Shown here piece by piece: positions 8,929-16,752 of a stretch of 54,275 nucleotides of DNA. Both the position numbers and the translations under genes were made by a program. This DNA comes from Nitrospirota bacterium. Lineage in GTDB: Bacteria; Nitrospirota; Nitrospiria; Nitrospirales; Nitrospiraceae. The notes under the pieces were generated by a model. The model made no database searches, was not told the origin of the DNA, and saw only the letters and a list, made by a program, of their open reading frames with translations. Where the stretch lies: contig JACQQM010000152.1 of the NCBI GenBank assembly GCA_016207025.1, forward strand, positions 1-54,275. The letters run 5' to 3'. The first letter of the stretch is position 1. Each line of letters opens with the position of its first letter.

Positions 8929-10143
8929 CTAGCCAACCGTGGCAGCCATCTTGAAAATCGGCAGGTACATGGCGATCACGATGAACCCGATCACCGTTCC
9001 GAGGAACACCATCATCATGGGTTCCAAGAGAGCGGTGAGCCCCGCCACGGCCGCGTCCACCTCGTCGTCGTAAAAGTCGGCGATCTTCCCCAGCATGGCG
9101 TCCAACGCACCGGTGGATTCGCCCACCGAGATCATGTGCGTGACCATCTTTGGAAAGACGCCGCTCTTCGCCAGCGGTTCGGCCACCGTTTTCCCCTCGC
9201 TGATGCTCTGCCGCGCCACCAAAATGGCCTCTTCGACCACCTTGTTGCCGGAAGTTCTGGACGTAATGGTCAGCCCATCCAGAATCGGCACGCCGCTGGT
9301 GATCAAGGTTCCGAGCGTACGCGTGAATTTCGCGACCGAAGCCTTACGGATCAAATCGCCCATGACCGGCAAGGCTAGAAACATGCGATCCATCAGCAGT
9401 CGGCCTTTGGGCGTCGCGTAATATTGCTTGAAGCCATACCCGATCCCGACCGCCACGATCACTATGTAGACGATATTCGACTGCATGAAGTTGCTGGCGT
9501 CGATCACCAACTGCGTCGGCCCGGGAAGGCCTGTCTTCCCACCGGACATCTCAAGGAACATCTTGGCGAAGATCGGAATGACCCAGATCATCAGGACGGC
9601 GATCACGATCACCGCCACGCCCATGATGGCGGCGGGATAGACCATCGCCGATTTGATCAGGCTCTTGAGTTTCATGGCCTTTTCAATGTGCTTGGCCAGG
9701 CGGCCCAGGATCGTGTCCAGCAAACCGCCCAGCTCGCCGGCATGGACCATATTGACGTAGAGGTCGTCGAACACCTTCGGATGCTTCCTCAGCGCATCCG
9801 CGAACGTGGACCCTCCTTCCACGTCAACCCGGACCTCACCGATGGTTTTGCACATCAATTTGTTCTCAGATTGCGCGGAAAGGATCTCGAGGCACTGGAT
9901 GAGCGGAAGGCCGGCATTGATCATGGTGGCGAATTGGCGGGTAAACACGACGATGTCCTTGTCGGACACGCCGCCGCCCAGGCTAAAGGCAAACCCGCCT
10001 TCCTTGGCTTTTTCCTGCAGGGTCGTGACGACAATATTCTGTTTGCGAAGCAGCTCGGCAGCCTCCTCGCGGGTCTTGGCGATGAGCTCGCCCTTCTTGG
10101 CTGCGCCCTGCCGGGTTTTACCTACGTATGCGAAAGTGGCCAT
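8929..10143 (-). CDS. pilC: Type IV pilus inner-membrane platform protein PilC (GspF family)
   Basis: The start at 10143 gives MATFAYVGKTRQG, the canonical PilC/GspF beginning; the longer frame upstream adds an unrelated 26 residues. The protein has 404 residues. It holds two T2SF domains of about 120 residues each (VVFTRQFATMINAGLPLIQC and FTRTLGTLITSGVPILDGL), each followed by hydrophobic segments, with the last membrane helix near the C-terminus (MVFLGTVIGFIVIAMYLPIF). PilC couples the PilB/PilT motors to pilin in the inner membrane. No pilB, pilT or pilin gene is in the window, so the pilus genes are dispersed or outside it. Confidence 0.93.
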   Translation of the reverse strand: MATFAYVGKTRQGAAKKGELIAKTREEAAELLRKQNIVVTTLQEKAKEGGFAFSLGGGVSDKDIVVFTRQFATMINAGLPLIQCLEILSAQSENKLMCKTIGEVRVDVEGGSTFADALRKHPKVFDDLYVNMVHAGELGGLLDTILGRLAKHIEKAMKLKSLIKSAMVYPAAIMGVAVIVIAVLMIWVIPIFAKMFLEMSGGKTGLPGPTQLVIDASNFMQSNIVYIVIVAVGIGYGFKQYYATPKGRLLMDRMFLALPVMGDLIRKASVAKFTRTLGTLITSGVPILDGLTITSRTSGNKVVEEAILVARQSISEGKTVAEPLAKSGVFPKMVTHMISVGESTGALDAMLGKIADFYDDEVDAAVAGLTALLEPMMMVFLGTVIGFIVIAMYLPIFKMAATVG

Positions 10144-10399
10144 CGGCTCTTTAGGCCTTGTCCGGTTGTGTGTAGTGCCTGCTGGAGGAGGCAGGAGCAC
10201 CCGGGCCCATAGGCGGCCCACTCAAGAACATCTTGTGGACCCAATCAGAAACCGCCACAATCCCCATTTCGCACGCAGGGTTAGATGCGACGTGGTCTCT
10301 GGGAAGTCTACTGAAGGGTCCCACGGTTGTCAACTTTAGCGGCTTCGCGCGCAGGCGGAATCGACGCGGCAGGCGGTCCGGTGAACAGCTCAGGAAGTC

Positions 10400-10936
10400 C
10401 TACGCCTCACCGGCGCTGACATGGGTGAAGCCCCGGTAGAGATAATGGAATCCGGACATGACGGTGAGGCAGACCATCACATACAGCAGAGGCTGAAGCA
10501 GCCGGAGATCCATCTGGCGGGAGGTCAGCACCACCGCGAGAATGAGATAGGCCAGTTGGAAGAGCGTGGTCCCCTTTCCCAGCAAGGTCGGGGAAATATC
10601 CACACGCGACTCGGTCAGTCGCGCCAACAGCGTGCCGGTCATGAGAATCATGTCGCGACTCGCGACCAAGATGGCGATCCACAGGGGGACCAGGTGAAGA
10701 ACGGACAGCGTCACGAACCCGGAGGTGAGCAACAACTTGTCCGCCAGCGGGTCCAGGTAGGCCCCCAACCGTGTGCGCTGGTTGGCGACCCGGGCGATGG
10801 TACCATCCAGACCATCGGTGAGCCCCGCAAGCAGGAGCACGCCCAAGGAATATTCGTAGCGCTCGTAGATGAGGAAGCCGATAAATAACGGGATCAACAG
10901 GATCCGCAGGATGGTCAAGCTGTTTGGGATGTTCAT
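10400..10936 (-). CDS. pgsA: CDP-diacylglycerol-glycerol-3-phosphate 3-phosphatidyltransferase
   Basis: The start at 10936 (MNIPNSLTILRILLIP) is the canonical PgsA beginning; the frame upstream of it lacks similarity. 178 residues with four to five membrane segments. The CDP-alcohol phosphotransferase signature DGLDGTIAR, eight residues, then G-x3-D-x3-D (GAYLDPLAD) is complete. The enzyme makes phosphatidylglycerophosphate, the precursor of phosphatidylglycerol and cardiolipin. The ribosome site is weak. This is the housekeeping member of the family; a second family member in the window (45447-46934) belongs to the phosphonate locus. Confidence 0.9.
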   Translation of the reverse strand: MNIPNSLTILRILLIPLFIGFLIYERYEYSLGVLLLAGLTDGLDGTIARVANQRTRLGAYLDPLADKLLLTSGFVTLSVLHLVPLWIAILVASRDMILMTGTLLARLTESRVDISPTLLGKGTTLFQLAYLILAVVLTSRQMDLRLLQPLLYVMVCLTVMSGFHYLYRGFTHVSAGEA

Positions 10937-11020
10937 AACAACGCCGGCGCGCGCTGGCCTCTGCTCACGGCCTCGCTCCTGGGCATCATAAGAACCGGGC
11001 GAGTGGGTTGTCAACAACAG

Positions 11021-11049
11021 TTGCACTCCTCCATGAGGCCCATTATAAT
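11021..11049 (+). promoter_or_regulatory. Sigma-70-type promoter for the gene at 11095
   Basis: TTGCAC (11021-11026), a 17-base spacer and a perfect TATAAT (11044-11049). It lies 45 bases upstream of the GTG start at 11095 and points the same way. The leader contains a GGAG ribosome site. Confidence 0.7.
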
Positions 11050-11094
11050 CCCCTCGCTTTGCTGGAGTAACCCCGAGCCTGGACGGAGACAGAC

Positions 11095-11409
11095 GTGAGT
11101 ACCCTCCCGTTGTCCTTTAAGAAAGAAGGTGTCGTCGAGCGACATCAGATAGAGGGGAACGACCCGAGCGATCGCTCGTTCAGCCGGTCGATCCTGGTGT
11201 CCCGAACTGCCAACGGATATACGGCAAAGGTCATGTACGAAGCCCTGACCGTGGAGGGGCAGCCGCAGTCCACGATCGGCGGGGCGGTCAAAAGCGTGAT
11301 CGAGAAACTTATGGGCCTGGGATTTAGGCGGATGCGGACCAGGCCAAATTTCAAAGGCCGTCGCTATCTTGCCGAGAAAGAAACCTGGGTCGACTACCCC
11401 GACCAGTAA
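11095..11409 (+). CDS. Conserved small protein of unknown function
   Basis: 104 residues from a GTG start with GGAG upstream and a near-consensus promoter. No membrane segment or signal peptide is seen. The middle (SRTANGYTAKVMYEAL) looks like two beta strands. The basic C-terminal part GFRRMRTRPNFKGRRYLAEK ends in WVDYPDQ. I do not recognise a family function. A truncated relative of its C-terminus (KGRRYLAEKEIWIDYPD) occurs at 12669-12749, so the family has been duplicated locally and one copy decayed. Confidence 0.75.
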   Translation: MSTLPLSFKKEGVVERHQIEGNDPSDRSFSRSILVSRTANGYTAKVMYEALTVEGQPQSTIGGAVKSVIEKLMGLGFRRMRTRPNFKGRRYLAEKETWVDYPDQ

Positions 11410-11585
11410 TGAACTACGATTGGTTCATTGGCGATTGATCCTTTGCAATTGCTCTTCGTACACCAAACGAGGCCGTAGCTGTTCCTCAAGCTCGCGTCCC
11501 CTCGCCTATTGAGGCAGCGCCTCTAGAGCAGCGCTATCCTACCAGCGCCGCCGTTAAATCAACACAATGCGATGTGAGCCAGTGG

Positions 11586-12050
11586 CTAGAACGCAAGCGT
11601 CCACGAGCCTTCCACGCCATTATAGACGAGAAGAAAGTGACGAAGGATGTCCCGCCCAATGAGCGCAATGTGGCCAAACCCTTGTAGCTGGCATCCGACG
11701 ACCGCATTCAGCATGAGGGGCGGGATAGGCGTGCCAGGGGATGAGATTTTACAGGCGTATGTTGCATGGATGGTTTGGCCCGACGGGGTGGAGACCGGGG
11801 TCAATCCGACTGGTTGTAATCCCAGGCCTCTCAACACCGATTCTTCGATGGCAGTAAAGGAGGCCCCGGTATCGAGCAGAGCGGTTTGAACCTGTGGCTG
11901 CGGAATCGGTTTCCCTTCGCGCTCCAAAACAGCGGCAAGCTGATCGGGGATGGAAATCTCAATATGGAGAGCGGGGCCAGAAGCCAACAAGCGCAGAGGG
12001 TCTGCCGCGCCAGTTGTTGGATTAATCCAATGCCGACTAAAGAGAGGCAC
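11586..12050 (-). CDS. Retropepsin-like aspartic protease domain protein
   Basis: 154 residues. The catalytic aspartate motif of retroviral-type aspartic proteases is clear: ALLDTGASFTAIEE (DTGA near residues 59-62). It is followed by the family's second hydrophobic motif HIALIGRDILRHF (about residues 126-138). Single-domain retropepsins act as dimers. No signal peptide is seen, so it is probably cytoplasmic. It overlaps the upstream gene (12037-12294) by 14 bases, so the two are co-translated. The substrate is unknown. Confidence 0.75.
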   Translation of the reverse strand: MPLFSRHWINPTTGAADPLRLLASGPALHIEISIPDQLAAVLEREGKPIPQPQVQTALLDTGASFTAIEESVLRGLGLQPVGLTPVSTPSGQTIHATYACKISSPGTPIPPLMLNAVVGCQLQGFGHIALIGRDILRHFLLVYNGVEGSWTLAF

Positions 12051-12294
12051 GAAGCAAGCCGTAGGTGAGGGCGGGGATCGAATGAAGAGGCTCCTGCTCG
12101 AGGATCTGTTTTATGAGAAACGGAACGTTTCCGAACTTCGCCAGGCCCGCTTCATAAGCTTCTTCAAATGTGGTAAACGTGCCGACCAATCGTTTATCTT
12201 TGACCAAGGCAAACTGCCCAAGATGGGTCTTGAGCAACCCCGGCTTGAGTTGTTCAAAACAGGCTAACTCTTCCACGAGTACTGCCGCGTCCAT
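12037..12294 (-). CDS. Small protein of unknown function paired with the protease gene
   Basis: 85 residues starting MDAAVLVEELACFEQLKPGL. The segment GQFALVKDKRLVGTFTTFEE resembles the short 'carry on the gene product, strand-turn-strand' DUF5678-like proteins that are often encoded just before retropepsin-like proteases. This comparison is from memory. The overlap with the protease gene argues for a functional pair. There are no membrane segments and no catalytic motif I can name. Confidence 0.6.
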   Translation of the reverse strand: MDAAVLVEELACFEQLKPGLLKTHLGQFALVKDKRLVGTFTTFEEAYEAGLAKFGNVPFLIKQILEQEPLHSIPALTYGLLRASL

Positions 12295-12761
12295 GCTTTA
12301 CACCTTCCGGCCTGCCGACACGCAATGATTATCGGCAGAACGTTGGGGAACTGTCAACCAATTTGCGTTGTCTTACCTTTCGCCCTCTGCCTAAGCGTGC
12401 TAGGGTGATCATGCGCGGACCATGGACAGCTTTGCCAGCGATTCATCCCTCAAGATAGGCGCTAAACATGTAATTGGCGCTGTATGCCCTGATAGTCCTG
12501 TTCTTCGTGCTCGGCATGTGGTGGTATCTCAGCCACCAACACCGCTGATCCGACTGCCCCTCGTCATCCGTCCGAGTCTTGCTGTCCCTCCATCTAGCAC
12601 ACCGATCTTTCAAGCCGACGTCTCGCTGCCCCAAATTCATTTTCCACGCGGCTTGCCGGGCAGCCCAGAAAAACGACTTCCGGCGGAAGGGCCGTCGGTA
12701 CCTGGCTGAGAAGGAAATCTGGATCGACTATCCGGACTCTTCCGTGTGAAGGAAGTTGTTC
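12295..12761. other. Gap with decayed sequence
   Basis: About 470 bases with no intact gene. The only recognisable content is a C-terminal remnant of a paralog of the 11095 gene (12669-12749). The remaining frames are short and have no family features. AT content is higher than in the surrounding housekeeping genes. Confidence 0.5.
12669..12749 (+). pseudogene. C-terminal remnant of a paralog of the gene at 11095
   Basis: The frame ending at TGA 12747-12749 encodes KNDFRRKGRRYLAEKEIWID, then YPDSSV. The intact protein at 11095-11409 ends NFKGRRYLAEKETWVDYPDQ, so about 20 residues align almost without change. Upstream of KND the similarity is lost and no start is present. It is therefore a truncated copy. 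Confidence 0.7.
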
Positions 12762-13025
12762 TTAAGGGCAAGAGTCTTTGAGTCTTCTCTTAACAGCCAG
12801 ATAAGTTTTGCCAACTAGCTCAATCTCTTCCCCCGCCCCCTGAGAAAGAGCATGCTCCGCTGCGTACCGGCAAATCGTCTCCAAATTGTCACAGTTGAAA
12901 TCCTTCTTAAACTCCGAAAGGCATTGTACCGTTACGGTTACTTTTATTTCGTTGTTTCCCCCGCACTTAAATCGGCAAAAGAAGACATCCTTATCTGATA
13001 CACGTCTTTGCTCAATCAACGTCAA
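12762..13025 (-). CDS. Protein of unknown function, frame shifted at an A8 run near its start
   Basis: The open frame gives 87 residues from a TTG codon, with protein-like content (KDVFFCRFKCGGNNEIKVTV, five cysteines) and a C-terminal basic stretch. No family is recognised. The frame is open further upstream, but no ATG is in frame. An ATG at 13047-13045 followed by GAG and eight A's is one base out of frame. Removing one A would give MEKKSDELTLIEQRRVSDKD, a natural N-terminus. The gene thus carries either a one-base indel or a slippage site. It lies 22 bases after a DUF805 gene that also carries a lesion. Confidence 0.55.
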   Translation of the reverse strand: MTLIEQRRVSDKDVFFCRFKCGGNNEIKVTVTVQCLSEFKKDFNCDNLETICRYAAEHALSQGAGEEIELVGKTYLAVKRRLKDSCP

Positions 13026-13069
13026 TTCGTCACTTTTTTTTCTCCATAGTTGTTCAAGTTATTCAGATG

Positions 13070-13495
13070 TTAGGCATCCCCATACCTGTTTGCACCAAGA
13101 GTTCCGGGTACGACGTAAATGGATAAGAGTACGATCACTTCTAACATGAATAAGACCAGCGAGATGGGAGAAGCATTCTTGTCCAATTCCTTGGTCGCTG
13201 TCTCCAATATAGCGCCAGCGATTACGTAGGCTAATACCTACCACCCATTGAAGTCGAAGTCGTGGAATCGCCGCACCATAATTGCGACATTGGCATAAAT
13301 CATAAAGCTGCCAGGCACAAGCAAGACCAAGGGCAGAAGCCATCCAGTACTCTCGCCAGCCAGATTGACCCAAAGTAGGACTATTGGAATGGTCACCACC
13401 ATCCAGATTGCGAAAAGAAGTAACTGGTACTTTAGGAACTGTAGCCGTGATAATCGGCCTTTTGCGGTGGCAAGGCGTTCAACATAAAGGTCCAT
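13070..13495 (-). pseudogene. DUF805 membrane protein gene interrupted by one in-frame TAG
   Basis: The frame from 13495 encodes MDLYVERLATAKGRLSRLQF, then membrane segments and the DUF805 signature VRRFHDFDFNGW, and meets TAG at 13240-13238. The same frame then continues without another stop: VLAYVIAGAILETATKELDK, a further membrane segment (LVLFMLEVIVLLSIYVV), and PGTLGANRYGDA, the expected DUF805 ending, to TAA at 13072-13070. DUF805 proteins usually have GWW at this point, so the amber codon probably replaces the second tryptophan codon (TGG to TAG). Full length would be about 141 residues with three to four membrane helices. Confidence 0.8.
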
Positions 13496-13861
13496 AAGCG
13501 ACTCATCGACCTTCTCCCTTCTGACCTTCCTATGCGATAACAGAACAGTAGCCTAGCTTACCGAGCGAGAAAAATCGAGTAGGTAATGGCGCGGAATTAT
13601 CGCCAACCGGTTTATAGAACCGGCTCATGAGGAGGACCGATCTGACCGTCCGCCTTGGGTGCGGCGGGGGCCTAGAGCGGACTTCGCCGCAGGAGCGGGG
13701 CGCCCACCGAGGCTCTGCTGGGAGGGAAAGCCGGAACTGACCACGGCACCGCGGTCGCGTCCGACCGCGGCCACGGGAATTCCGGAAGGTTTCCACCTGG
13801 CAGAGCCCGTAAGGGCCGCTCCGAGAGGCGCGGAAGCGTCAGGCCCCGCCACACCCAATTC
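13496..13861. other. Gap with strong GC-rich hairpins, possible structured RNA
   Basis: No protein-like frame is seen in these 366 bases. The left part has the palindrome CCGGTT-TATAG-AACCGG near 13608-13625. The right part is very GC-rich with a perfect 9-bp stem at 13749-13770. I compared it by eye with RNase P, tmRNA and SRP RNA core motifs and found none. It may be an unrecognised RNA or simply intergenic. Confidence 0.35.
13749..13770. repeat. Perfect inverted repeat (9-bp stem, 4-base loop)
   Basis: CCGCGGTCG, loop CGTC, CGACCGCGG. It lies about 90 bases past the serine hydrolase stop. No T-run adjoins it on either side, so an intrinsic terminator is not supported. Confidence 0.5.
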
Positions 13862-15013
13862 CTAAATCGAACTCTGCCTCCCGCCGATCAACTCTTCGTA
13901 GATCACGTTGTGAATGAGAGGACGGAATTCCCGGATCTTTTCGTTGTTTCTCGTCGGGTGAACCCGGTTCGAGAGCAGGACCACCTCCAGCTCGCACACC
14001 GGATCAATCCAGAACGAGGTGCCGGTATAGCCCAGATGCCCGAACGACCGGGGCGAGAACAGTGTTCCCGACGAGGATGGGACCGAAGGCGTATCCCACC
14101 CCAGGCCCCAGCTTGACCCAGGCGTCCGGTCCTGCCTGGCGACGAAACGCCGAACCAGATCAGGTCGCAGGACATCATCCCGCCCCAGGTAGCTCTTCAA
14201 CCAACAGCCTGAGACCTCTGCAACGGCCGCAGCGGTCCCGAAGAGCCCGGCATGGCCGGCGACCCCGCCCATCGCAGCGGCGTTTTCGTCATGCACTTCG
14301 CCTCGCAGGACCCGGCCGCGCCAGGCATCATCTTCGGTCGGCGCCACCAGCCGCAGATCAACCGGCCGACCCTCCGACCCGTCCGCCATGATTCTCCCCT
14401 TCTCGATAAAAAACAGCGGCGCCGCCCCGATCCGGGCATAGATCCGCTCCCGGCAGAAGGAGGCCAGCGAACACCCGGCGAGCCGTTCCACCCAGTGGCC
14501 CAAGAGCATGAACCCCAGGTCGCTGTACAGGCTGCACGCGCCCACGGGGTAGGCCGACGCCTCCTCGCGGATGAGGTCCAACACCATCCGTTTCGCTTCT
14601 GGGCTACCCAGAAATCCGGGCTGGGCGCGATCCCTGTCGGCAACCCGTTCGTACAAGGGACGCCACGCCGGCAGGCCCGAGCTATGGTTCAAGAGATGAA
14701 AGACCGTTGCCGTGCCGATCGGGCTCCCCTTCAGCTCATCGAGGATTTCTTGCAGGGGATCTTCCAGTTTGAATCGCCCGTCTTGCAGCAGGAGCAGGAC
14801 CGCCGTGGCGGTGGCGAGGGGCTTGGTCAGCGAGGCGAGATCATAGATGGTCTCGGGGCGGGCCGGCTCCGGTTGGGGAATGAGCGCGGCATGACCGAAC
14901 GCGCGATGGTAGGCAATCCGCCCGTGCAACCGGATGAGCACCACCGCCCCGGGAAACACCCCAGTGTCCACGGCGGACTGCATCGCGCACGTGATCGGAT
15001 CGGACAGGCTCAT
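13862..15013 (-). CDS. Serine hydrolase, class C beta-lactamase/PBP4* family
   Basis: 383 residues from the ATG at 15013; the longer frame runs into the upstream repeat array. The nucleophile motif SLTK (in YDLASLTKPLATA) is the SxxK of penicillin-recognising enzymes. YSDLGF is the YxN-like second motif, and HLGYTGTSF near the C-terminus is the HxG/KTG motif. No clear signal peptide is present, so a cytoplasmic or non-classical location is possible. Close relatives hydrolyse muropeptides, esters or beta-lactams, and the exact substrate cannot be read from sequence. Its place after divIVA and the dcw genes fits a cell-wall role. Confidence 0.8.
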   Translation of the reverse strand: MSLSDPITCAMQSAVDTGVFPGAVVLIRLHGRIAYHRAFGHAALIPQPEPARPETIYDLASLTKPLATATAVLLLLQDGRFKLEDPLQEILDELKGSPIGTATVFHLLNHSSGLPAWRPLYERVADRDRAQPGFLGSPEAKRMVLDLIREEASAYPVGACSLYSDLGFMLLGHWVERLAGCSLASFCRERIYARIGAAPLFFIEKGRIMADGSEGRPVDLRLVAPTEDDAWRGRVLRGEVHDENAAAMGGVAGHAGLFGTAAAVAEVSGCWLKSYLGRDDVLRPDLVRRFVARQDRTPGSSWGLGWDTPSVPSSSGTLFSPRSFGHLGYTGTSFWIDPVCELEVVLLSNRVHPTRNNEKIREFRPLIHNVIYEELIGGRQSSI

Positions 15014-15103
15014 GGTGAAGGGTGAGACGTGATGCGTGATGCGTGACAAGACGCCATCGCCCATACCCCATCACTCATTACCCTTCACACCTTACGCGTC
15101 ACG
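15014..15103. repeat. Heptad word array A (inverted arms, word CGTGATG)
   Basis: Left arm 15014-15048 is five consecutive 7-mers (GGTGAAG, GGTGAGA, CGTGATG, CGTGATG, CGTGACA). Right arm 15069-15103 is five 7-mers in the opposite sense (CATCACT, CATTACC, CTTCACA, CCTTACG, CGTCACG). The array fills the gap between the divIVA stop and the serine hydrolase start. Confidence 0.8.
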
Positions 15104-15108
15104 CTTTA

Positions 15109-15615
15109 TTAGAGGTTGGAGCCGCCGGCGAACTTCTCGGCACGATCGCTCGGATGCGAGTGCTCTTCGTCCCCTTCTTCGATCTCCAGCAACCGCTCGA
15201 ACGTGCGCAACGTCGAGCGCAGCCGCTCGATCGCCAGCAGCCGTTGCTTGCGGAGGTCCGACAGGTCTCGCTGCGTGCCGGCCAACTCGATCCGCGCTTC
15301 CCGGAGTAGTTCCGCGGCCTTGAGCTCCGCCTCTTTCAAGGTCAGCTCGGCGTCACGCTGTGCGGCCCGCTTGAGCTCATCGGCAAGCGCTTGCGTGGAC
15401 ACGAGCGTATTCGTCAGCGTCGCCTCCGCTTTCTTCAGCTCGGCGAGTTGCTGCTCCGCGGAGGCCAGCTTCTCGCGCAACGCCGTGTTCTCGAGATTCA
15501 GCGCCTCGACGGTCTGGGAGAGTTCCTCCAGAAACCGGTCCACCTCCTGGCGGTCGTACCCTCGCAACCGGACCCTGAACACCATCTGCTGGATGTCAAG
15601 CGGTGTGATCTTCAT
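15109..15615 (-). CDS. DivIVA domain protein
   Basis: 168 residues from the ATG at 15615, which has GAGG upstream. The N-terminus MKITPLDIQQMVFRVRLRGYDRQEVDRFL is the DivIVA lipid-binding and membrane-curvature domain (the residues ITPLDI and F-R-GYD-EVD-FL are diagnostic). The rest is a long coiled coil (about residues 30-150) of heptads rich in Leu, Glu, Lys and Arg. DivIVA proteins gather at curved membrane and recruit division or growth factors. Its position downstream of ftsZ, yggS, proC and yggT is the classic arrangement. Confidence 0.9.
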   Translation of the reverse strand: MKITPLDIQQMVFRVRLRGYDRQEVDRFLEELSQTVEALNLENTALREKLASAEQQLAELKKAEATLTNTLVSTQALADELKRAAQRDAELTLKEAELKAAELLREARIELAGTQRDLSDLRKQRLLAIERLRSTLRTFERLLEIEEGDEEHSHPSDRAEKFAGGSNL

Positions 15616-15637
15616 CGTGTTGCCTCTCAGGCTAGTC

Positions 15638-15934
15638 TCAGTGCATGCGGGACGCCATTTCAAACAAGGACCGCACCAGCGCGTACTGCAGAAAGATGAT
15701 GAGGAGGATGGCGATGATCGGCGAGAGATCGATCCCCATTCTCCAGCCCAGCCAGCGACGGATCGGGTACAGAACCGGCTCGGTCGCGCGCTCCAGAAAC
15801 TGCACGATCGGGTTCCAGGGGTCGGGGTTCACCCACGAGATGAGCGCCCGGGCGATGATCACGTACATATAGAGGGTCAGCACCCATTCGAGCACGGTCG
15901 CCAGCCCTTCCAGGACATTGCCTGCGACAAACAT
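15638..15934 (-). CDS. yggT: YggT family membrane protein
   Basis: 98 residues with two hydrophobic segments (about 10-35 and 68-90). The family motif RALISWVNPDPWNPIVQFL is followed by ATEPVLYPIRRW. YggT/YlmG proteins are found next to ftsZ, yggS and divIVA in many bacteria and affect nucleoid or septum organisation and osmotic response. The start overlaps the proC stop by one base. Confidence 0.9.
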   Translation of the reverse strand: MFVAGNVLEGLATVLEWVLTLYMYVIIARALISWVNPDPWNPIVQFLERATEPVLYPIRRWLGWRMGIDLSPIIAILLIIFLQYALVRSLFEMASRMH

Positions 15935-16752
15935 CAGCGCCCCAGTTCCTGAGACTTCTTCGTGGCGGCTTCGACCGCGGCCATGAGGGCGGCCCTCAGA
16001 CCGCCCCGCTCCAGTTGATGAATTCCCGCGATCGTGGTTCCTCCGGGAGACGCCACGCGGTCCTTCAGCCGGGCCGGATGTTCGCCTGTCTCCAACAGCA
16101 GGCGAGCCGCGCCCAGGACGGTCTGGGCCGCGAGCAGTTCGGCCGTCGTCCGGGGCAGGCCCATCTTCACGCCGCCGTCCGCCAGCGCCTCGATGGCCAT
16201 CAAGACATAGGCCGGTCCGCTTCCACTCAGGCCGGTGACGGCATCCATCAAACGCTCCTCCACCGTCACCACCCGCCCCACCGACTCGAACAAAGTCCGA
16301 GCCAGCCGGACATCGTCCTCTGTGACACCTGGCCCGAACGCCAACGCGGACATGCCTTCCCGCACCAGCGCCGGGGCGTTGGGCATCACCCGCACGATCC
16401 GGACCGTGTCCGGTGTCCGCCCGGCGATCCGCTGGATGGAAACCCCGGCCGCGATCGAGATGAGCAGTCGGCCCGCCAGCGCCGAGGCAATGTCATCCAG
16501 CACCGCGTCCAGGGACTGTGGCTTGACAGCGAGCAGCACGACATCGGCCCAGGAGACTGCCTCGCGGTTGTCGGACCCGACGCGAATCCCAAATCGCCGC
16601 TTGACCAGGTCACGGCGCTCGGTGCTGGTGTCGGTCGCCCACAACGCGGTCGGCGCGAACGCCTGTGAGGCCAGCAGCCCCCCCAGCAAGGCCTCGGCCA
16701 TTTGGCCTGCCCCAATGACGACGATCTTCTTGTCCGGCGGTCGGTCAGTCAT
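15934..16752 (-). CDS. proC: Pyrroline-5-carboxylate reductase
   Basis: 272 residues from the ATG at 16752, chosen because GGAG lies six bases upstream; an ATG 12 bases earlier is less well placed. The Rossmann motif VVIGAGQMAEALLGGL binds NAD(P)H. The C-terminal signature (AVTGLSGSGPAYV ... VASPGGTTIAGIHQLE) is the P5C reductase substrate and dimer region. It makes proline from pyrroline-5-carboxylate. The start overlaps the end of yggS, so translation is coupled. Confidence 0.95.
   Translation of the reverse strand: MTDRPPDKKIVVIGAGQMAEALLGGLLASQAFAPTALWATDTSTERRDLVKRRFGIRVGSDNREAVSWADVVLLAVKPQSLDAVLDDIASALAGRLLISIAAGVSIQRIAGRTPDTVRIVRVMPNAPALVREGMSALAFGPGVTEDDVRLARTLFESVGRVVTVEERLMDAVTGLSGSGPAYVLMAIEALADGGVKMGLPRTTAELLAAQTVLGAARLLLETGEHPARLKDRVASPGGTTIAGIHQLERGGLRAALMAAVEAATKKSQELGR

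Noticed and set aside
12474..12548. 24-residue hydrophobic mini-ORF (LALYALIVLFFVLGMWWY) from a TTG
   Set aside because: It reads like a membrane helix, but no ribosome site is present and a stop lies directly before it; it may be a remnant but cannot be supported as a gene.
13496..13861. Possible RNase P, tmRNA or SRP RNA
   Set aside because: The core motifs of these RNAs were looked for on both strands and not found.
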